Assembly (NCBI GenBank): GCA_016744695.1
Contig: JADGDV010000009.1
Coordinates: 1 to 64,000 of the forward strand
From: Hahellaceae bacterium
GTDB lineage: Bacteria; Pseudomonadota; Gammaproteobacteria; Pseudomonadales; Oleiphilaceae
DNA: 64,000 nt
Direction of reading: 5' to 3'
Positions 26,913 through 36,603 of the stretch are shown here, piece after piece (the stretch's first letter is position 1; the number at the start of each line of letters is the position of its first letter). The translations under genes were made by a program, and so were the position numbers. Below the pieces are notes generated by a model. The model saw nothing but the letters and a program-made list of their open reading frames with translations, was not told the DNA's origin and did no database searches.

Positions 26913-27251
26913 ATGACGCTTAATTTTTGTCTTCTTGAACTTAAAATTAGGAATATTTGGAAAAATAAGCCTGATAAAATTAGTTGTAATATTGAACAAA
27001 TGGCTAGTCAATTGAACCTTAGTAGTCGAACCTTGCAACGTAGGCTGAAAGATGAAGATACTTGCTACCTTACCCTACAGGATAGTGCTAGGCTTAATTT
27101 AACATTGGACTTGTTTTCAAGAGGCAGAAACGTAGAAGAAGTGAGTGAGGCATTGGGGTTTTCTAATAGACGATGTTTTACACGTGCGTTTAAACGCTGG
27201 ACGGGGGAGAATCCAAAGACTCACAAAATAACAATGAGAAACCATATATGA
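26913..27251 (+). CDS. Stand-alone AraC-type DNA-binding protein
   Basis: The 112 residues cover only the C-terminal two-helix-turn-helix module of AraC regulators: IEQMASQLNLSSRTLQRRLK (first HTH) and VEEVSEALGFSNRRCFTRAF (second), ending in FKRWTGENPKTH. The large N-terminal ligand domain usual in this subfamily is absent, and no remnant is seen in the 225 bp upstream. Its stop overlaps the next start (ATGA at 27248), so it is translationally coupled to the dehydrogenase gene and probably regulates that operon. Confidence 0.8.
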   Translation: MTLNFCLLELKIRNIWKNKPDKISCNIEQMASQLNLSSRTLQRRLKDEDTCYLTLQDSARLNLTLDLFSRGRNVEEVSEALGFSNRRCFTRAFKRWTGENPKTHKITMRNHI

Positions 27252-28075
27252 AAAACTTTTCGGGCAAAACAGTTGTAATAACGGGTGCTGGCTCTGGCAT
27301 CGGTCGAGGTTTGGCTAAACTATTGGCAAAAAAAGGGGCCGATATAGCCTTGGTTGATTTAAATGATGACAATATTGAAGAGACTTCTCGGCTTATATCT
27401 GAAAGTGGTTGTGTCTCTCGTGTTCGTCGTTATGCCTTAGATGTAAGTGATAAAAAAGCCGTATATGACCTAGCAGACAAAGTATATGGTGACTTTGGTC
27501 GCATTGATGTTGTTATTAACAATGCAGGTGTTGCATTGAGTGAAACTGTTGAAGATATGAGCTACGAAGATTTTGAGTGGGTCATGAATATTAACTTTTG
27601 GGGGGTTGTGTACGGAACGAAGGCATTCTTGCCTTACCTTAAACGCTCAAGTGAAGCGTACATCGTTAATATATCTAGCATCTTCGGTTTAATCTCTTTA
27701 CCAACTCAGTCGGCCTATAATGCCAGCAAATTTGCAGTAAAAGGGTTTACTGAAGCTTTAAGACTTGAATTAAAAGGCACTACTGTAAGCCCTATTTGTG
27801 TTCACCCTGGTGGTATCAAAACCAATATTGCAAAAAGTGCTCGTTTTTATAAAAGTATAGATGGTTCAGTTGACCGTGATGAGGCGATGGGGTTGTTTGA
27901 TAAGTTCACCTGGACAACACCAGATAAGGCTGCAGAGACGATAGTTAATGGCATTATAAAAAATAATACACGGGTGCTTATAGGGCCAGATGCCAAAGTG
28001 GTTGACTGGTTTCAACGATTGCTCCCGGATGCCTACGACCGTGTACTAGGTGTGTTTTTAAATAAATCATCATAG
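27248..28075 (+). CDS. Short-chain dehydrogenase/reductase
   Basis: A 275-residue classical SDR. The cofactor motif TGAGSGIGRG lies near residue 12, NNAG near 91, the catalytic Ser in VNISSIFG near 142, and the YxxxK pair in YNASKFA near 156. Asp after the second strand (ALVDLNDD) favours NAD(H). Substrate unknown; the sequence type resembles SDRs annotated as alcohol or acetoin dehydrogenases. It forms an operon with the AraC-type gene before it and the FAD enzyme 12 bp after it. Confidence 0.88.
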   Translation: MKNFSGKTVVITGAGSGIGRGLAKLLAKKGADIALVDLNDDNIEETSRLISESGCVSRVRRYALDVSDKKAVYDLADKVYGDFGRIDVVINNAGVALSETVEDMSYEDFEWVMNINFWGVVYGTKAFLPYLKRSSEAYIVNISSIFGLISLPTQSAYNASKFAVKGFTEALRLELKGTTVSPICVHPGGIKTNIAKSARFYKSIDGSVDRDEAMGLFDKFTWTTPDKAAETIVNGIIKNNTRVLIGPDAKVVDWFQRLLPDAYDRVLGVFLNKSS

Positions 28076-28087
28076 ACTGGTCACGTA

Positions 28088-29209
28088 TTGGAACATTACT
28101 CTGTCGATTACGTTGTTGTCGGTGCAGGCGTTGTTGGGATAGCGATTGCTCGACAACTCGCACTGCAAGGGCGTGAGGTGTGGGTACTTGAAGCTGCCAG
28201 AGAAGTAGGCAGTGAAACCTCATCACGTAACAGCGAGGTTATTCATGCGGGTATTTATTATCCTCAAGATAGCCTGAAAGCTAGATTATGTGTCTCAGGT
28301 CGTCGAAAACTGTATAGCTACTGTGAGCAAAAGGCGGTTCCCCATAAACGCTGTGGAAAGTTGATTGTCGCTACTAACGAACAGCAAGTTGATACCTTAG
28401 GTGCAATACTTAAAAAAGGGCAGGCGAACGGTGTTGAGGGCTTGGAAATTATTAGCCAGCCGCAGCTGTTCGCGTTAGAACCTGAACTCAATGCGCTGGC
28501 AGCTATCTGGTCACCAGAGACGGGCATTATCGACAGCCATCAATTAATGGTTCAATTGCAAACTGATGCCGAAAATTCGGGTGCACAATTTGTTTTAAAT
28601 ACCCCAGTCCTTTCTGGAGAAGTCAATATTTCAGGTGAGGGTAGTCGTTCTGAAATTGAGCTTTTAGTAGGGAAAGAAGAACCGTTTAAATTAACCACGC
28701 AATGCTTAGTTAATAGTGCAGGGCTTGATGCTGTCGCGCTTTTGAAAAATATTAAACATTTCCCTGAAGAGCATATTCCTCATTTTTATATGGCAAAAGG
28801 AAATTATTTCTCATTGCCCCGCAAAGCCCCTTTTAATCACTTAATTTATCCTGTACCTGAAGAGGGTGGGTTAGGTGTTCATCTAACCTTAGATATGGCT
28901 GGGCAAGCTAGATTTGGCCCTGATGTTGAATGGATAAAAAATAAGTACTATCCGGTAGAAAGTGCTCGAATGAATGGATTTGAAGACGCGATTAAACGTT
29001 ATTGGCCTACTATGCCTCAAGGGGAATTACAACCGGCCTATGCGGGTATTCGTCCTAAACTTAGTGGCCCCGGTGAACCTGCAGCTGATTTTATTATTCA
29101 GGATGAAACGGTGCATGGTGTAAAAGGTTTGATAAACCTGATGGGAATAGAGTCACCGGGTTTAACCTCATGCTTGGCTCTAGCTGAAGAGGTAGCCGAA
29201 AGGGTTTAA
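28088..29209 (+). CDS. FAD-dependent oxidoreductase, L-2-hydroxyglutarate oxidase-like
   Basis: A 373-residue DAO-fold flavoenzyme: the dinucleotide motif GAGVVGIAIA lies near residue 12, followed by TSSRNSEVIHAGIYY near 44, the segment characteristic of the LhgO/L2HGDH group (COG0579). PVPEEGGLGVHLT near 262 also fits. Such enzymes oxidise 2-hydroxy acids and pass electrons to quinone or oxygen. It is shorter than E. coli LhgO (about 420), so the exact substrate is uncertain. The start is TTG at 28088. Confidence 0.8.
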   Translation: MEHYSVDYVVVGAGVVGIAIARQLALQGREVWVLEAAREVGSETSSRNSEVIHAGIYYPQDSLKARLCVSGRRKLYSYCEQKAVPHKRCGKLIVATNEQQVDTLGAILKKGQANGVEGLEIISQPQLFALEPELNALAAIWSPETGIIDSHQLMVQLQTDAENSGAQFVLNTPVLSGEVNISGEGSRSEIELLVGKEEPFKLTTQCLVNSAGLDAVALLKNIKHFPEEHIPHFYMAKGNYFSLPRKAPFNHLIYPVPEEGGLGVHLTLDMAGQARFGPDVEWIKNKYYPVESARMNGFEDAIKRYWPTMPQGELQPAYAGIRPKLSGPGEPAADFIIQDETVHGVKGLINLMGIESPGLTSCLALAEEVAERV

Positions 29210-29240
29210 CTGTATATTATTGACATTTAACTAGCGATAT

Positions 29241-29990
29241 TTACAACAGCCAAGTAATTAGAATTCTTATAGCCAGTATTGTTAACAGCAATTTAAAAAG
29301 CATTTTAAATTGTTTTTCAGGTAATTTACCGAGCACTAACAAGCCTACTTTAGTTCCTAGGTATCCCATCACTAACATGGCTATCAATAACGGTACCCAG
29401 TCTGTAAATGCAAAGCCGGCAACGCTGAATACCACTATTTTTAATAAGTGCTGAACAGTCATGCAGCTAGAAAAATTAGCGGTGTAAGTCCAGCGATCTA
29501 AACCGTTTCGACCTAGCCAGGCAGATACTAATGGGCCACTTGCCCCCACAACCATCGTGGCAAGCGTGGTTAATAGGCCCCCAATAAAAAGCCCTATAGG
29601 TTTCTTACCTAAACCCAATTCGGGTAATTTTCCCCAGCATAACCAAAGAATAAATAAGGCTATTATGGGAGGGATGAAATCAGTGCCTGTTTTGTTAAAT
29701 AAATAGATAGCACACAAGGTAGCGACAACGGCACCTAAAGAAAATAATCCAAGTATTTTAGGTTGTAGGTGTTTACGCGTTAGTACAGCACGAGAGCCAT
29801 TGGACCCTAGTTGAACAATGCCGTGTAGTGGAATAAGTGCAATGGCTGGAACATGGCCTGCCATCATTGCAATTAAGAAAGCGCCTCCTCCTACACCCAA
29901 GGCCGCGGTAATAAATGAGCCAAGAAAGCTACTCGCCAGTAATGTAACTAAACTGGCAAGGCTTAAGTCTACAAACCATTCAGTGATCAA
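29241..29990 (-). CDS. TauE/SafE (TSUP) membrane permease
   Basis: A 249-residue protein with about seven or eight hydrophobic helices, Gly-rich repeats (ALGVGGGAFLIAM and VVGASGPLVSAWLG) and the overall TSUP pattern. Family members move sulfite, taurine-derived or other organic anions; the substrate is not evident here. Its start overlaps the stop of the GMC oxidoreductase by 4 bp (29987-29990), so the two are co-translated. Confidence 0.82.
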   Translation of the reverse strand: MITEWFVDLSLASLVTLLASSFLGSFITAALGVGGGAFLIAMMAGHVPAIALIPLHGIVQLGSNGSRAVLTRKHLQPKILGLFSLGAVVATLCAIYLFNKTGTDFIPPIIALFILWLCWGKLPELGLGKKPIGLFIGGLLTTLATMVVGASGPLVSAWLGRNGLDRWTYTANFSSCMTVQHLLKIVVFSVAGFAFTDWVPLLIAMLVMGYLGTKVGLLVLGKLPEKQFKMLFKLLLTILAIRILITWLL

Positions 29991-31621
29991 TGTGGTTTGC
30001 TTGGGGTCGCTGCACTTTTATCGGGTATGTGACTCATAGCACGTTCGGTCAGCGCAGTAATCGTTAATGATGGATTAACACCTATATTGGCAGATATAGA
30101 TGAACCATCACACACATGAAGATTATTGTAACCAAATACGTTGTGCTTAGAGTCAATCACGCCCTCACTGGCATCTTTACCCATGCAGGCTCCACCTAGA
30201 ATATGCGCGGTAGTCGGGATGCCTAGCAAGGCTTCAGGAAGCAGAACGGCAGGTTTTCCGTTAATAATCTTAGCGTATTTATTGCCTAGCACTTGCGCTT
30301 CAGGAATGAACGCCGTTGGCGCTTCGCCTTTATCAATACGTGATTTCATGCCAAAGATACCACGGGTAAATTTTAGTGTTGAGTCGAGTGTTTGCATGAA
30401 GAGTAAAATTTGCGTTCTCTTCGCCCAATCATCTACCGTTACTATTTTAAAGTTTTTAACCGGGTGTTTTATCCATTCGCCAATCAGCTTGGCTGTGCGA
30501 ATAATAATATTGCTGCCCGTAACCATAGGCACCATCGCGATTCTCCAGAAACCGGCCCCGGCAGAGTAACGCACTGCTTCTATATGACTATGATCATCAG
30601 CATGCAGAAGTGAGCTAATGGCTACGCCTTTCGAATAATCATGGGTTTTGTCGGTTGTTGTTACCGAGATGAGTGCTTCAGAGTTTGTACGAATACCATA
30701 ACCCAGGCTGTCTGATATTCTGGGTAATGATGTCTCCTTTAGTTTAAGTAGCAGTTTTATTGTGCCCATTACACCACCGGCAAAAATAACCCCTTTTGCG
30801 TGAAACGTACCCGATTGTCCGAAATAACGAGTCGATGACTTCCAGTCGACACTATAGCCGTGAACACCGTTCGCAATATATTCGCGTACATCTACAACTT
30901 CCGACTCGGCTTTAATTTCAGTACCATTTTGTTGTGCGAAATAGAGGTAATTCTTATCTAAGGTATTTTTTGCGTTGAATCGACAGCCAATCATACAACC
31001 GCCACAAAACGTGCAACCTGATCGTTCTGGCCCTTTTCCACCAAAATAAGGGTCAGCTACTTTTTTACCTGGCTCACCAAAAAATACGGCAACGTTAGGG
31101 GCTTCGAAGCCATCTTCTTTACCGATATCTTTTGCTAGTTGTTGTAGTGCTTCGTCGCCATGTTCTTTGTTGGGTGCTGGCGTAGCGCCTAGCATGGTAA
31201 GGGCTGTTTTGTAGTGCGGAGCAAGCTCTTCTTCCCAGTTGCCTAAGTGCTTCCAGCTATCCGCTTCAAAAAAGTGTTTTTTAGGGACGGGTAAAGTATT
31301 TGCGTATACGAGTGACCCACCGCCTACACCTGCTCCTGAGAGAACCATAACATGGCGAAAAACGGTTATTTTAAATAGCCCAAAGAATTTCAGAAGAGGC
31401 AACCAAAGCCATTTTTTAAGATTCCAATTGGTTGAGGGAAAGTCTTTTTCTTTTAGCCATTTCCCTTTTTCCAGCACTAAAACTTTATAGCCTTTTTCTG
31501 ATAAACGCAGTGCAGAGACTGATCCACCAAAGCCACTGCCAATGACAATGTAATCATAGTCAAAGTGCTTACTTTCGTTTGCTGAATCGTGGGGCTGTTT
31601 TATGGCTTGGTTCATAATCAA
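29987..31621 (-). CDS. GMC oxidoreductase, cholesterol-oxidase-like
   Basis: A 544-residue flavoenzyme. The FAD motif GSGFGGSVSALRLSEKG lies near residue 28 and the GAGVGGGSLVYAN motif near 95. A Cys-rich CTFCGGCMIGC segment lies near 204, typical of the cholesterol-oxidase/CIDE-like GMC branch. The C-terminal GGACMGKD and NIGVNPSLTITAL motifs complete the fold. Substrate (sterol or other alcohol) cannot be decided. It is co-translated with the TSUP permease at 29241 and lies convergent to the SDR and DAO-type operon. Confidence 0.85.
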   Translation of the reverse strand: MIMNQAIKQPHDSANESKHFDYDYIVIGSGFGGSVSALRLSEKGYKVLVLEKGKWLKEKDFPSTNWNLKKWLWLPLLKFFGLFKITVFRHVMVLSGAGVGGGSLVYANTLPVPKKHFFEADSWKHLGNWEEELAPHYKTALTMLGATPAPNKEHGDEALQQLAKDIGKEDGFEAPNVAVFFGEPGKKVADPYFGGKGPERSGCTFCGGCMIGCRFNAKNTLDKNYLYFAQQNGTEIKAESEVVDVREYIANGVHGYSVDWKSSTRYFGQSGTFHAKGVIFAGGVMGTIKLLLKLKETSLPRISDSLGYGIRTNSEALISVTTTDKTHDYSKGVAISSLLHADDHSHIEAVRYSAGAGFWRIAMVPMVTGSNIIIRTAKLIGEWIKHPVKNFKIVTVDDWAKRTQILLFMQTLDSTLKFTRGIFGMKSRIDKGEAPTAFIPEAQVLGNKYAKIINGKPAVLLPEALLGIPTTAHILGGACMGKDASEGVIDSKHNVFGYNNLHVCDGSSISANIGVNPSLTITALTERAMSHIPDKSAATPSKPH

Positions 31622-31664
31622 TCCTTGTTATTATTTTGTTCTATCTTACCTGATAATTCCCTGT

Positions 31665-32270
31665 TTAATAATCAACGCCTTTACGCGCTTTAATACCCGC
31701 TGTATAAGCATGTTTGATATCGTTTATTTCAGATACTGTGTCTACTAGCTCACGAATAGCTTTGCCGCCACCGCGACCTGTTACCACTACACTTTGATTT
31801 GCGGGCCTATTACGAAGTGCATTCAAGATCATGTCTTCGTCAAGGTAGGTGTAGGCTAGCATGTAAGTTAGCTCGTCTAATATGACCAAGTGTAGACTTT
31901 CATCTTTCAGCATAGCTTCAGCCACTGTCCACGTTGCTTCTGCGGCAGCGATATCTGAATCTCTATTTTGAGTATCCCAAGTGAAGCCGGTGCCCATTTG
32001 GTAGAATTGAACTTCAGGGTGTCTCTCTTTAATGAAAATCTCTTCTCCAGAAAGCATTGCGCCTTTAATAAACTGTACAATACCCACCTTGTAGCCATAA
32101 CCTAAACTACGTATCGCCATACCAAAAGCTGAGCTCGATTTTCCTTTGCCGTTTCCGGTTAACAGAATAGAAACACCACGCTCCTCACTGGCTTCAGCAA
32201 TGCGTTTATCAATTTTCTCTTTTTGCTTTTCCATGCTGGCATTATGCTTTGCTGATTTTGAATCACTCAT
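31665..32270 (-). CDS. cobO: Cob(I)yrinic acid a,c-diamide adenosyltransferase
   Basis: CobO/BtuR adds the adenosyl group to cob(I)alamin precursors with ATP. The 201 residues fit. The P-loop TGNGKGKSSSAFG lies near residue 38, with DELTYML near 130 and the VVTGRGG motif near 158. It is the last gene of a leftward cobalamin cluster with the Fe-S protein at 32306 and cobQ at 33026. Confidence 0.94.
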   Translation of the reverse strand: MSDSKSAKHNASMEKQKEKIDKRIAEASEERGVSILLTGNGKGKSSSAFGMAIRSLGYGYKVGIVQFIKGAMLSGEEIFIKERHPEVQFYQMGTGFTWDTQNRDSDIAAAEATWTVAEAMLKDESLHLVILDELTYMLAYTYLDEDMILNALRNRPANQSVVVTGRGGGKAIRELVDTVSEINDIKHAYTAGIKARKGVDY

Positions 32271-32305
32271 AAAGGGCCTTTTACATTCATACTTAGTTAT
32301 GTGAA

Positions 32306-33013
32306 TTAGGGATAATATTTTTCAATGATCTTCATCGAAGCCGAATAATGATAGCTCATTTGCTGTTTACTGTAACGGTGCTCGCTTGCCACTGGGCAGA
32401 TAATACGTGCTAGACACGTTTCACTACATTTTGAATTCTCAGACTTGCGATAATGAATGCACGCATCCATATTGAATGATCCGTTATCGCAAGCATTGGC
32501 CGGACAATGTTCAATGCAGGGTTTGTTGGTACAAGTGCTGCAGGGAGATGGACTTTTATTTACTTGCGTTACTTCAAGCTGGGTGTCGGTTAGTAAAACA
32601 GCTCTGTAAGCATACCAAGAACCCCACACTGTATTAATACCCACCATAAAAGGCGATGTATGATGCCATCCAGCGAGAATGCCTAATGTTTGTAAGCCTA
32701 TAATCTGTTCTCCCGGATAAATTAACGTTGCGTTATGGTCGGGGTAGTTAGCTGTAAACCACTTATTTACAGTATCGGCTGAATACTCATCAATAGGGTC
32801 TGTAGATGTTGCTGAGAGTGGTGGCATCGATTCCCAGAGTGCTCTTCCTCCATGCCCTATCAAAATCAATTGTTGATAATCTTTGAGTGTTGAATGCTCA
32901 GCTTCAAGATGTTTTATAATACTGTCGGGCAGTTCGTGAATATTGAAAACGGCTTGAAGATTAAGGCCTCGCTTATTAAGTAAGCAGGGCTTGAGCTGAT
33001 CCATTACACTCAT
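32306..33013 (-). CDS. QueG-like 4Fe-4S protein in the cobalamin cluster
   Basis: A 235-residue soluble protein. Residues ~170-205 carry cysteines spaced as CSTCTNKPCIEHCP, followed by CIHYRK and CSETCLARIICP, which suggests one or two 4Fe-4S clusters. The N-terminal part resembles the shared core of epoxyqueuosine reductases and reductive dehalogenases but is much shorter. It lies between cobO and cobQ, 12 bp after cobQ, so a role in cobalamin reduction before adenosylation is a reasonable inference, not shown. Confidence 0.72.
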   Translation of the reverse strand: MSVMDQLKPCLLNKRGLNLQAVFNIHELPDSIIKHLEAEHSTLKDYQQLILIGHGGRALWESMPPLSATSTDPIDEYSADTVNKWFTANYPDHNATLIYPGEQIIGLQTLGILAGWHHTSPFMVGINTVWGSWYAYRAVLLTDTQLEVTQVNKSPSPCSTCTNKPCIEHCPANACDNGSFNMDACIHYRKSENSKCSETCLARIICPVASEHRYSKQQMSYHYSASMKIIEKYYP

Positions 33014-33025
33014 ATTTCAACACCC

Positions 33026-34516
33026 TCAGTTAAAGCTTAAAATTTTATCGATATCTAAGTGCGTTTCGATTGAATCAGCTAATCTATTGATAGATGCTTC
33101 GCGTAGTACGGAGTAATCAATGGATACTGTTTCATTGAGCCCTGCCCAGTGTAAAAGTTGTTCCATCGCTTCTGTGTGATCAAATAGACCGTGAAGGTAA
33201 GTGCCGGCGATTTGATTATCATTTGATACTGCACCATCTTTCGTATCATTCAATAGTAGCATTGGTTTTTTGAGTGCTTCGCCTTCGGTTATGCCTGCAT
33301 GAATCTCATACCCTTTTACGTTTGCTTCAGCTTGGTTTGGCAGTGTTAAAGTGCCAGTAACCTGCTTTAATTGTTTGTCTGGCTCTAATGTAGAGCTAAG
33401 TGAAAGTAAGCCTAAACCTGAGCTGCTACCGGCTGTTCCTTCTATACCTAGAGGGTCGTGTATATAGTGTCCTAGCATTTGGTAGCCTCCACATATACCT
33501 ATTAACTTACCGCCATAGCGAAGATGTTTTTTGATCGCTTCGGGCCAGCCTTGTTCTTCCAAAAATTTGAGGTCACTTCTGACGTTCTTGCTGCCAGGAA
33601 GAATAATAAGATCAGCGGGAGGAATCGCTTCGCCTTTTTTAATATAGAGAAAATCAATTTGAGGATGTAAGCGTAGCGGGTCAAAATCAGTATGATTGCT
33701 AATTCTAGGGAGTACAGGAACAACTACTTTAAGTTTTTCTTCGTGTTCTGCATTACCTGACTTTTCAACGTCATTCACACCATCTTCAGCATCAATATAT
33801 AGACCATGCAAATAGGGGAGAACGCCTAAAACTGGCTTGCCAGTGCGTTCTTCTAGCCAATCTAACCCTGATTCTAAAAGAGAAATATCTCCTCTGAAGC
33901 GGTTGATAACAAAACCACATACACGGGCTTGTTCAGTTTCAGATAATAGGTCTAAGGTACCGACTAAATGCGCGAAAACTCCACCACGGTCAATATCCGC
34001 CACAATAATAACAGGGCAGTCGGCCTCTTCAGCAAAGCCCATATTGGCGATATCATTGCTTCGTAAATTTATTTCTGCAGGGCTGCCAGCGCCTTCTACG
34101 ACAATGTAATTGAAGTTGGATTTTAATCGCTCGTAGGATTCAAAAACGGCTTTACGTGCGACTTTTTTATAGTCATGGTACTCCGTTGCTTGCATGGTGG
34201 CAGTGGCCTTACCATGAATAATAACCTGCGCCCCTTGGTCGGAGCATGGTTTTAGCAATATAGGGTTCATATCGGTCATCGGCTCAAGACCGCAGGCCAT
34301 CGCTTGAAATGCTTGAGCTCTACCAATTTCACCACCATCCGCCGTGACCGCACTGTTTAGTGCCATGTTCTGAGGTTTAAAAGGGGCAACCGAAAAGCCT
34401 AAGCGTTTAAGTACACGGCAGAAACCTGCAGCCAGTGTACTTTTGCCTGCGTCAGAGGTGGTGCCTTGAATCATTAGTGTTGCTGTTTGGGGGCTTGTAG
34501 GTGATGGTTGGCTCAT
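33026..34516 (-). CDS. cobQ: Cobyric acid synthase CobQ/CbiP
   Basis: CobQ amidates adenosylcobyrinic acid a,c-diamide at four side chains using glutamine and ATP. The 496-residue protein has the N-terminal dethiobiotin-synthetase-like ATPase ([16 protein letters not shown] near 14-29) and the C-terminal type I glutamine amidotransferase with the nucleophile Cys in [10 protein letters not shown] near 345 and the partner His in YLHGLFDH near 442. First gene of the leftward cluster. I see no cobalamin riboswitch in the 225 bp upstream. Confidence 0.94.
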   Translation of the reverse strand: MSQPSPTSPQTATLMIQGTTSDAGKSTLAAGFCRVLKRLGFSVAPFKPQNMALNSAVTADGGEIGRAQAFQAMACGLEPMTDMNPILLKPCSDQGAQVIIHGKATATMQATEYHDYKKVARKAVFESYERLKSNFNYIVVEGAGSPAEINLRSNDIANMGFAEEADCPVIIVADIDRGGVFAHLVGTLDLLSETEQARVCGFVINRFRGDISLLESGLDWLEERTGKPVLGVLPYLHGLYIDAEDGVNDVEKSGNAEHEEKLKVVVPVLPRISNHTDFDPLRLHPQIDFLYIKKGEAIPPADLIILPGSKNVRSDLKFLEEQGWPEAIKKHLRYGGKLIGICGGYQMLGHYIHDPLGIEGTAGSSSGLGLLSLSSTLEPDKQLKQVTGTLTLPNQAEANVKGYEIHAGITEGEALKKPMLLLNDTKDGAVSNDNQIAGTYLHGLFDHTEAMEQLLHWAGLNETVSIDYSVLREASINRLADSIETHLDIDKILSFN

Positions 34517-34741
34517 GTGCTTCTATCGTTTGGGTGATGTATGGCGGTATTGATAACCGTAGGGCATGAATGCTAACAGGCAAAAAATGGGTGTCAATCG
34601 ATTGATTGGTAAATATTAGCGATGATTAAATTTTGCATCCGTTTTAAAATTTAGCACCTATACTTAATTAATATAAATTCTTAGGCTTATATACGGATAA
34701 GCAAAAGGAGTAAACTATTAATATTGAGGGAATAAAGTAAC

Positions 34742-35854
34742 TTGCACACCTCTCAGCGAGAACAGTGGCATCAAGAGCAAATAGTATCTGTGCTCTACAA
34801 TAATGTAATGGGCGCAATTGCTGCTGGTGTTGCTAATATTATTATTGTCAGCTTGATCCTGTCCGCAATTTTTCCTTCAGTGGGTTTATTAGCATGGTGT
34901 CTTTTTGGACTTTCATTGAATGCCATTCGAGTCTACGTTCACCGCCTATATGTAGAAGATATTAGTCGTTTTAGAATACATACATGGCTCCAGGTTCACC
35001 GTGTATTGACTACATTTTCAGGTTGTTTGTTTGGCGCATTATCTGTGTTTTTTTTCAACTCAGATGAGCCGTTATACCAGATGCTTGTTATTCTTATACC
35101 CGGTGGGATGGGAGCTGCTGCTGTAGGCGTATACTCAATTGATCGTCTTACTTTTCGTTTGTTCTTATTTTTGGCTGTTGTACCTCTAGGTGTTAGATGT
35201 TTATTCGAAGGCACGCCTGTTCATAGTATTATTGCGGCAATGCTGGGCATATTAATATTAATTATGATGAAGTCAGCTGAGCAAACAAGAAAAATAATGA
35301 TTGATAATATAAATATGTCTCAGTCACTTAGGTATAGGGCGACCCATGATGGCTTGGTAGATTTATTGAATCGTGATGAATTTAAAAAAGAATTCCATAG
35401 CTTAATTTCAACGACAGCCCAGTCATCTTCAAGCTCAGACCAAACCGTTACTTCCATGATATTTATTGATCTCGATAATTTTAAAACACTGAACGACACG
35501 CATGGGCATCAAGCAGGGGATAGCGCCTTAATTAAGATAGGAGAAATTATTCGAGGTGCTATTCGTAAATCTGATGTTGCGGCTCGATTTGGCGGTGACG
35601 AGTTTATGATTTTGATTCAATCAAACTCAGTAGCTCAAGCGAATAATGTGGCAGAAAAAATACAAATTAGAATAAATGAATTCCAAGCGTCTATGAGTGA
35701 AATAGATACTTCGTTTGGAGCCAGTATGGGGATTGGGTACAGTGAAAATGCTCAGCCCACATTTGAAGATTTACTGAGTGTTGCAGACAAAGCTTGTTAT
35801 CAAGCTAAAAGATCAGGAAAGAATAAAGTCTACCAAGTTCAGTTAAGCCTCTAG
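34742..35854 (+). CDS. Membrane-bound diguanylate cyclase
   Basis: A 370-residue protein that should make cyclic-di-GMP from GTP. The N-terminal ~185 residues form about six membrane helices of an unrecognised sensor type. The GGDEF domain (about 200-368) is complete: the signature GGDEF in ARFGGDEFMIL and an inhibitory-site RxxD (RKSD) five residues before it, so feedback inhibition is expected. The start is TTG at 34742; the ribosome-binding site (GAGGGA) is rather far upstream. No operon partner. Confidence 0.88.
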   Translation: MHTSQREQWHQEQIVSVLYNNVMGAIAAGVANIIIVSLILSAIFPSVGLLAWCLFGLSLNAIRVYVHRLYVEDISRFRIHTWLQVHRVLTTFSGCLFGALSVFFFNSDEPLYQMLVILIPGGMGAAAVGVYSIDRLTFRLFLFLAVVPLGVRCLFEGTPVHSIIAAMLGILILIMMKSAEQTRKIMIDNINMSQSLRYRATHDGLVDLLNRDEFKKEFHSLISTTAQSSSSSDQTVTSMIFIDLDNFKTLNDTHGHQAGDSALIKIGEIIRGAIRKSDVAARFGGDEFMILIQSNSVAQANNVAEKIQIRINEFQASMSEIDTSFGASMGIGYSENAQPTFEDLLSVADKACYQAKRSGKNKVYQVQLSL

Positions 35855-35998
35855 CTCGTCTTTTTATTTATTCAGCCGCTTCATTTACTGGTTCTTTAAT
35901 TATAGTTAAATCTCGGCATTTCTATTAGATGTGCCAAACATCTTGCTGTACAATTCGTGCCCAATTTATTCTAACTCGTATTGTTTCAGGTGAGGTGT

Positions 35999-36574
35999 AT
36001 GGAAAAGGTTTTTATCAGAGCAGATCAGCTACTCGAAGATAGTTTTCAACTAGCCCTGAATATATACGAAAGTGGTTTTCGCCCTGACTATATTGTCGGT
36101 GTATGGCGTGGTGGTGCTCCAGTGGGGATTGCTGTTCAAGAATGCTTGGATGTACTTGATGTAAAATCTGATCATATTGCCATTCGAACGTCTAGTTACA
36201 CCGGTATCGGTGAGCGAAGCAAGCATGTGCGTGTGCATGGTTTAACCTATTTAATTAAACGTCTTGAATCTGAAGACAGCTTACTTATAGTTGATGATGT
36301 ACACGATAGTGGCTTAAGCATTGAGCAAATCATTTTAAATATTAAGCGAGCCTGCAAGAAAAACACCCCAGAAATCCGCGTAGCTACCCCTTATTTTAAA
36401 CCGGCTAACAATCAGACCGATCGTATTCCCGATTACTACATTCACGAAAGTGCTGAGTGGTTGGTGTTTCCGCATGAGTTAGAAGGGTTAACGGCAGAAG
36501 AGTTAAAAGAAAATCGACCTCAGCTTGCTCATATTATTGATGAGATCGAAGCGATAAAAGCTAAATCTAAGTAA
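35999..36574 (+). CDS. Purine phosphoribosyltransferase (Hpt/Gpt-like)
   Basis: A 191-residue PRTase starting at ATG 35999 behind AGGTGAGG. A frame opening at 35981 is less likely. The PRPP-binding loop LLIVDDVHDSG lies near residue 97 and the IVGVWRGGAP loop near 31. Members of this group salvage hypoxanthine, guanine or xanthine. It is the first gene of a salvage operon with the NCS2 permease (29 bp) and apt. Confidence 0.85.
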   Translation: MEKVFIRADQLLEDSFQLALNIYESGFRPDYIVGVWRGGAPVGIAVQECLDVLDVKSDHIAIRTSSYTGIGERSKHVRVHGLTYLIKRLESEDSLLIVDDVHDSGLSIEQIILNIKRACKKNTPEIRVATPYFKPANNQTDRIPDYYIHESAEWLVFPHELEGLTAEELKENRPQLAHIIDEIEAIKAKSK

Positions 36575-36603
36575 ATTATTTTCATTCGAATAGGTCCAAT
36601 TTC

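Noticed and set aside
34517-34741. Cobalamin riboswitch upstream of cobQ
   Set aside because: I looked for a B12-box-like segment (GCCACTG type) on the leftward strand and saw none in this gap.
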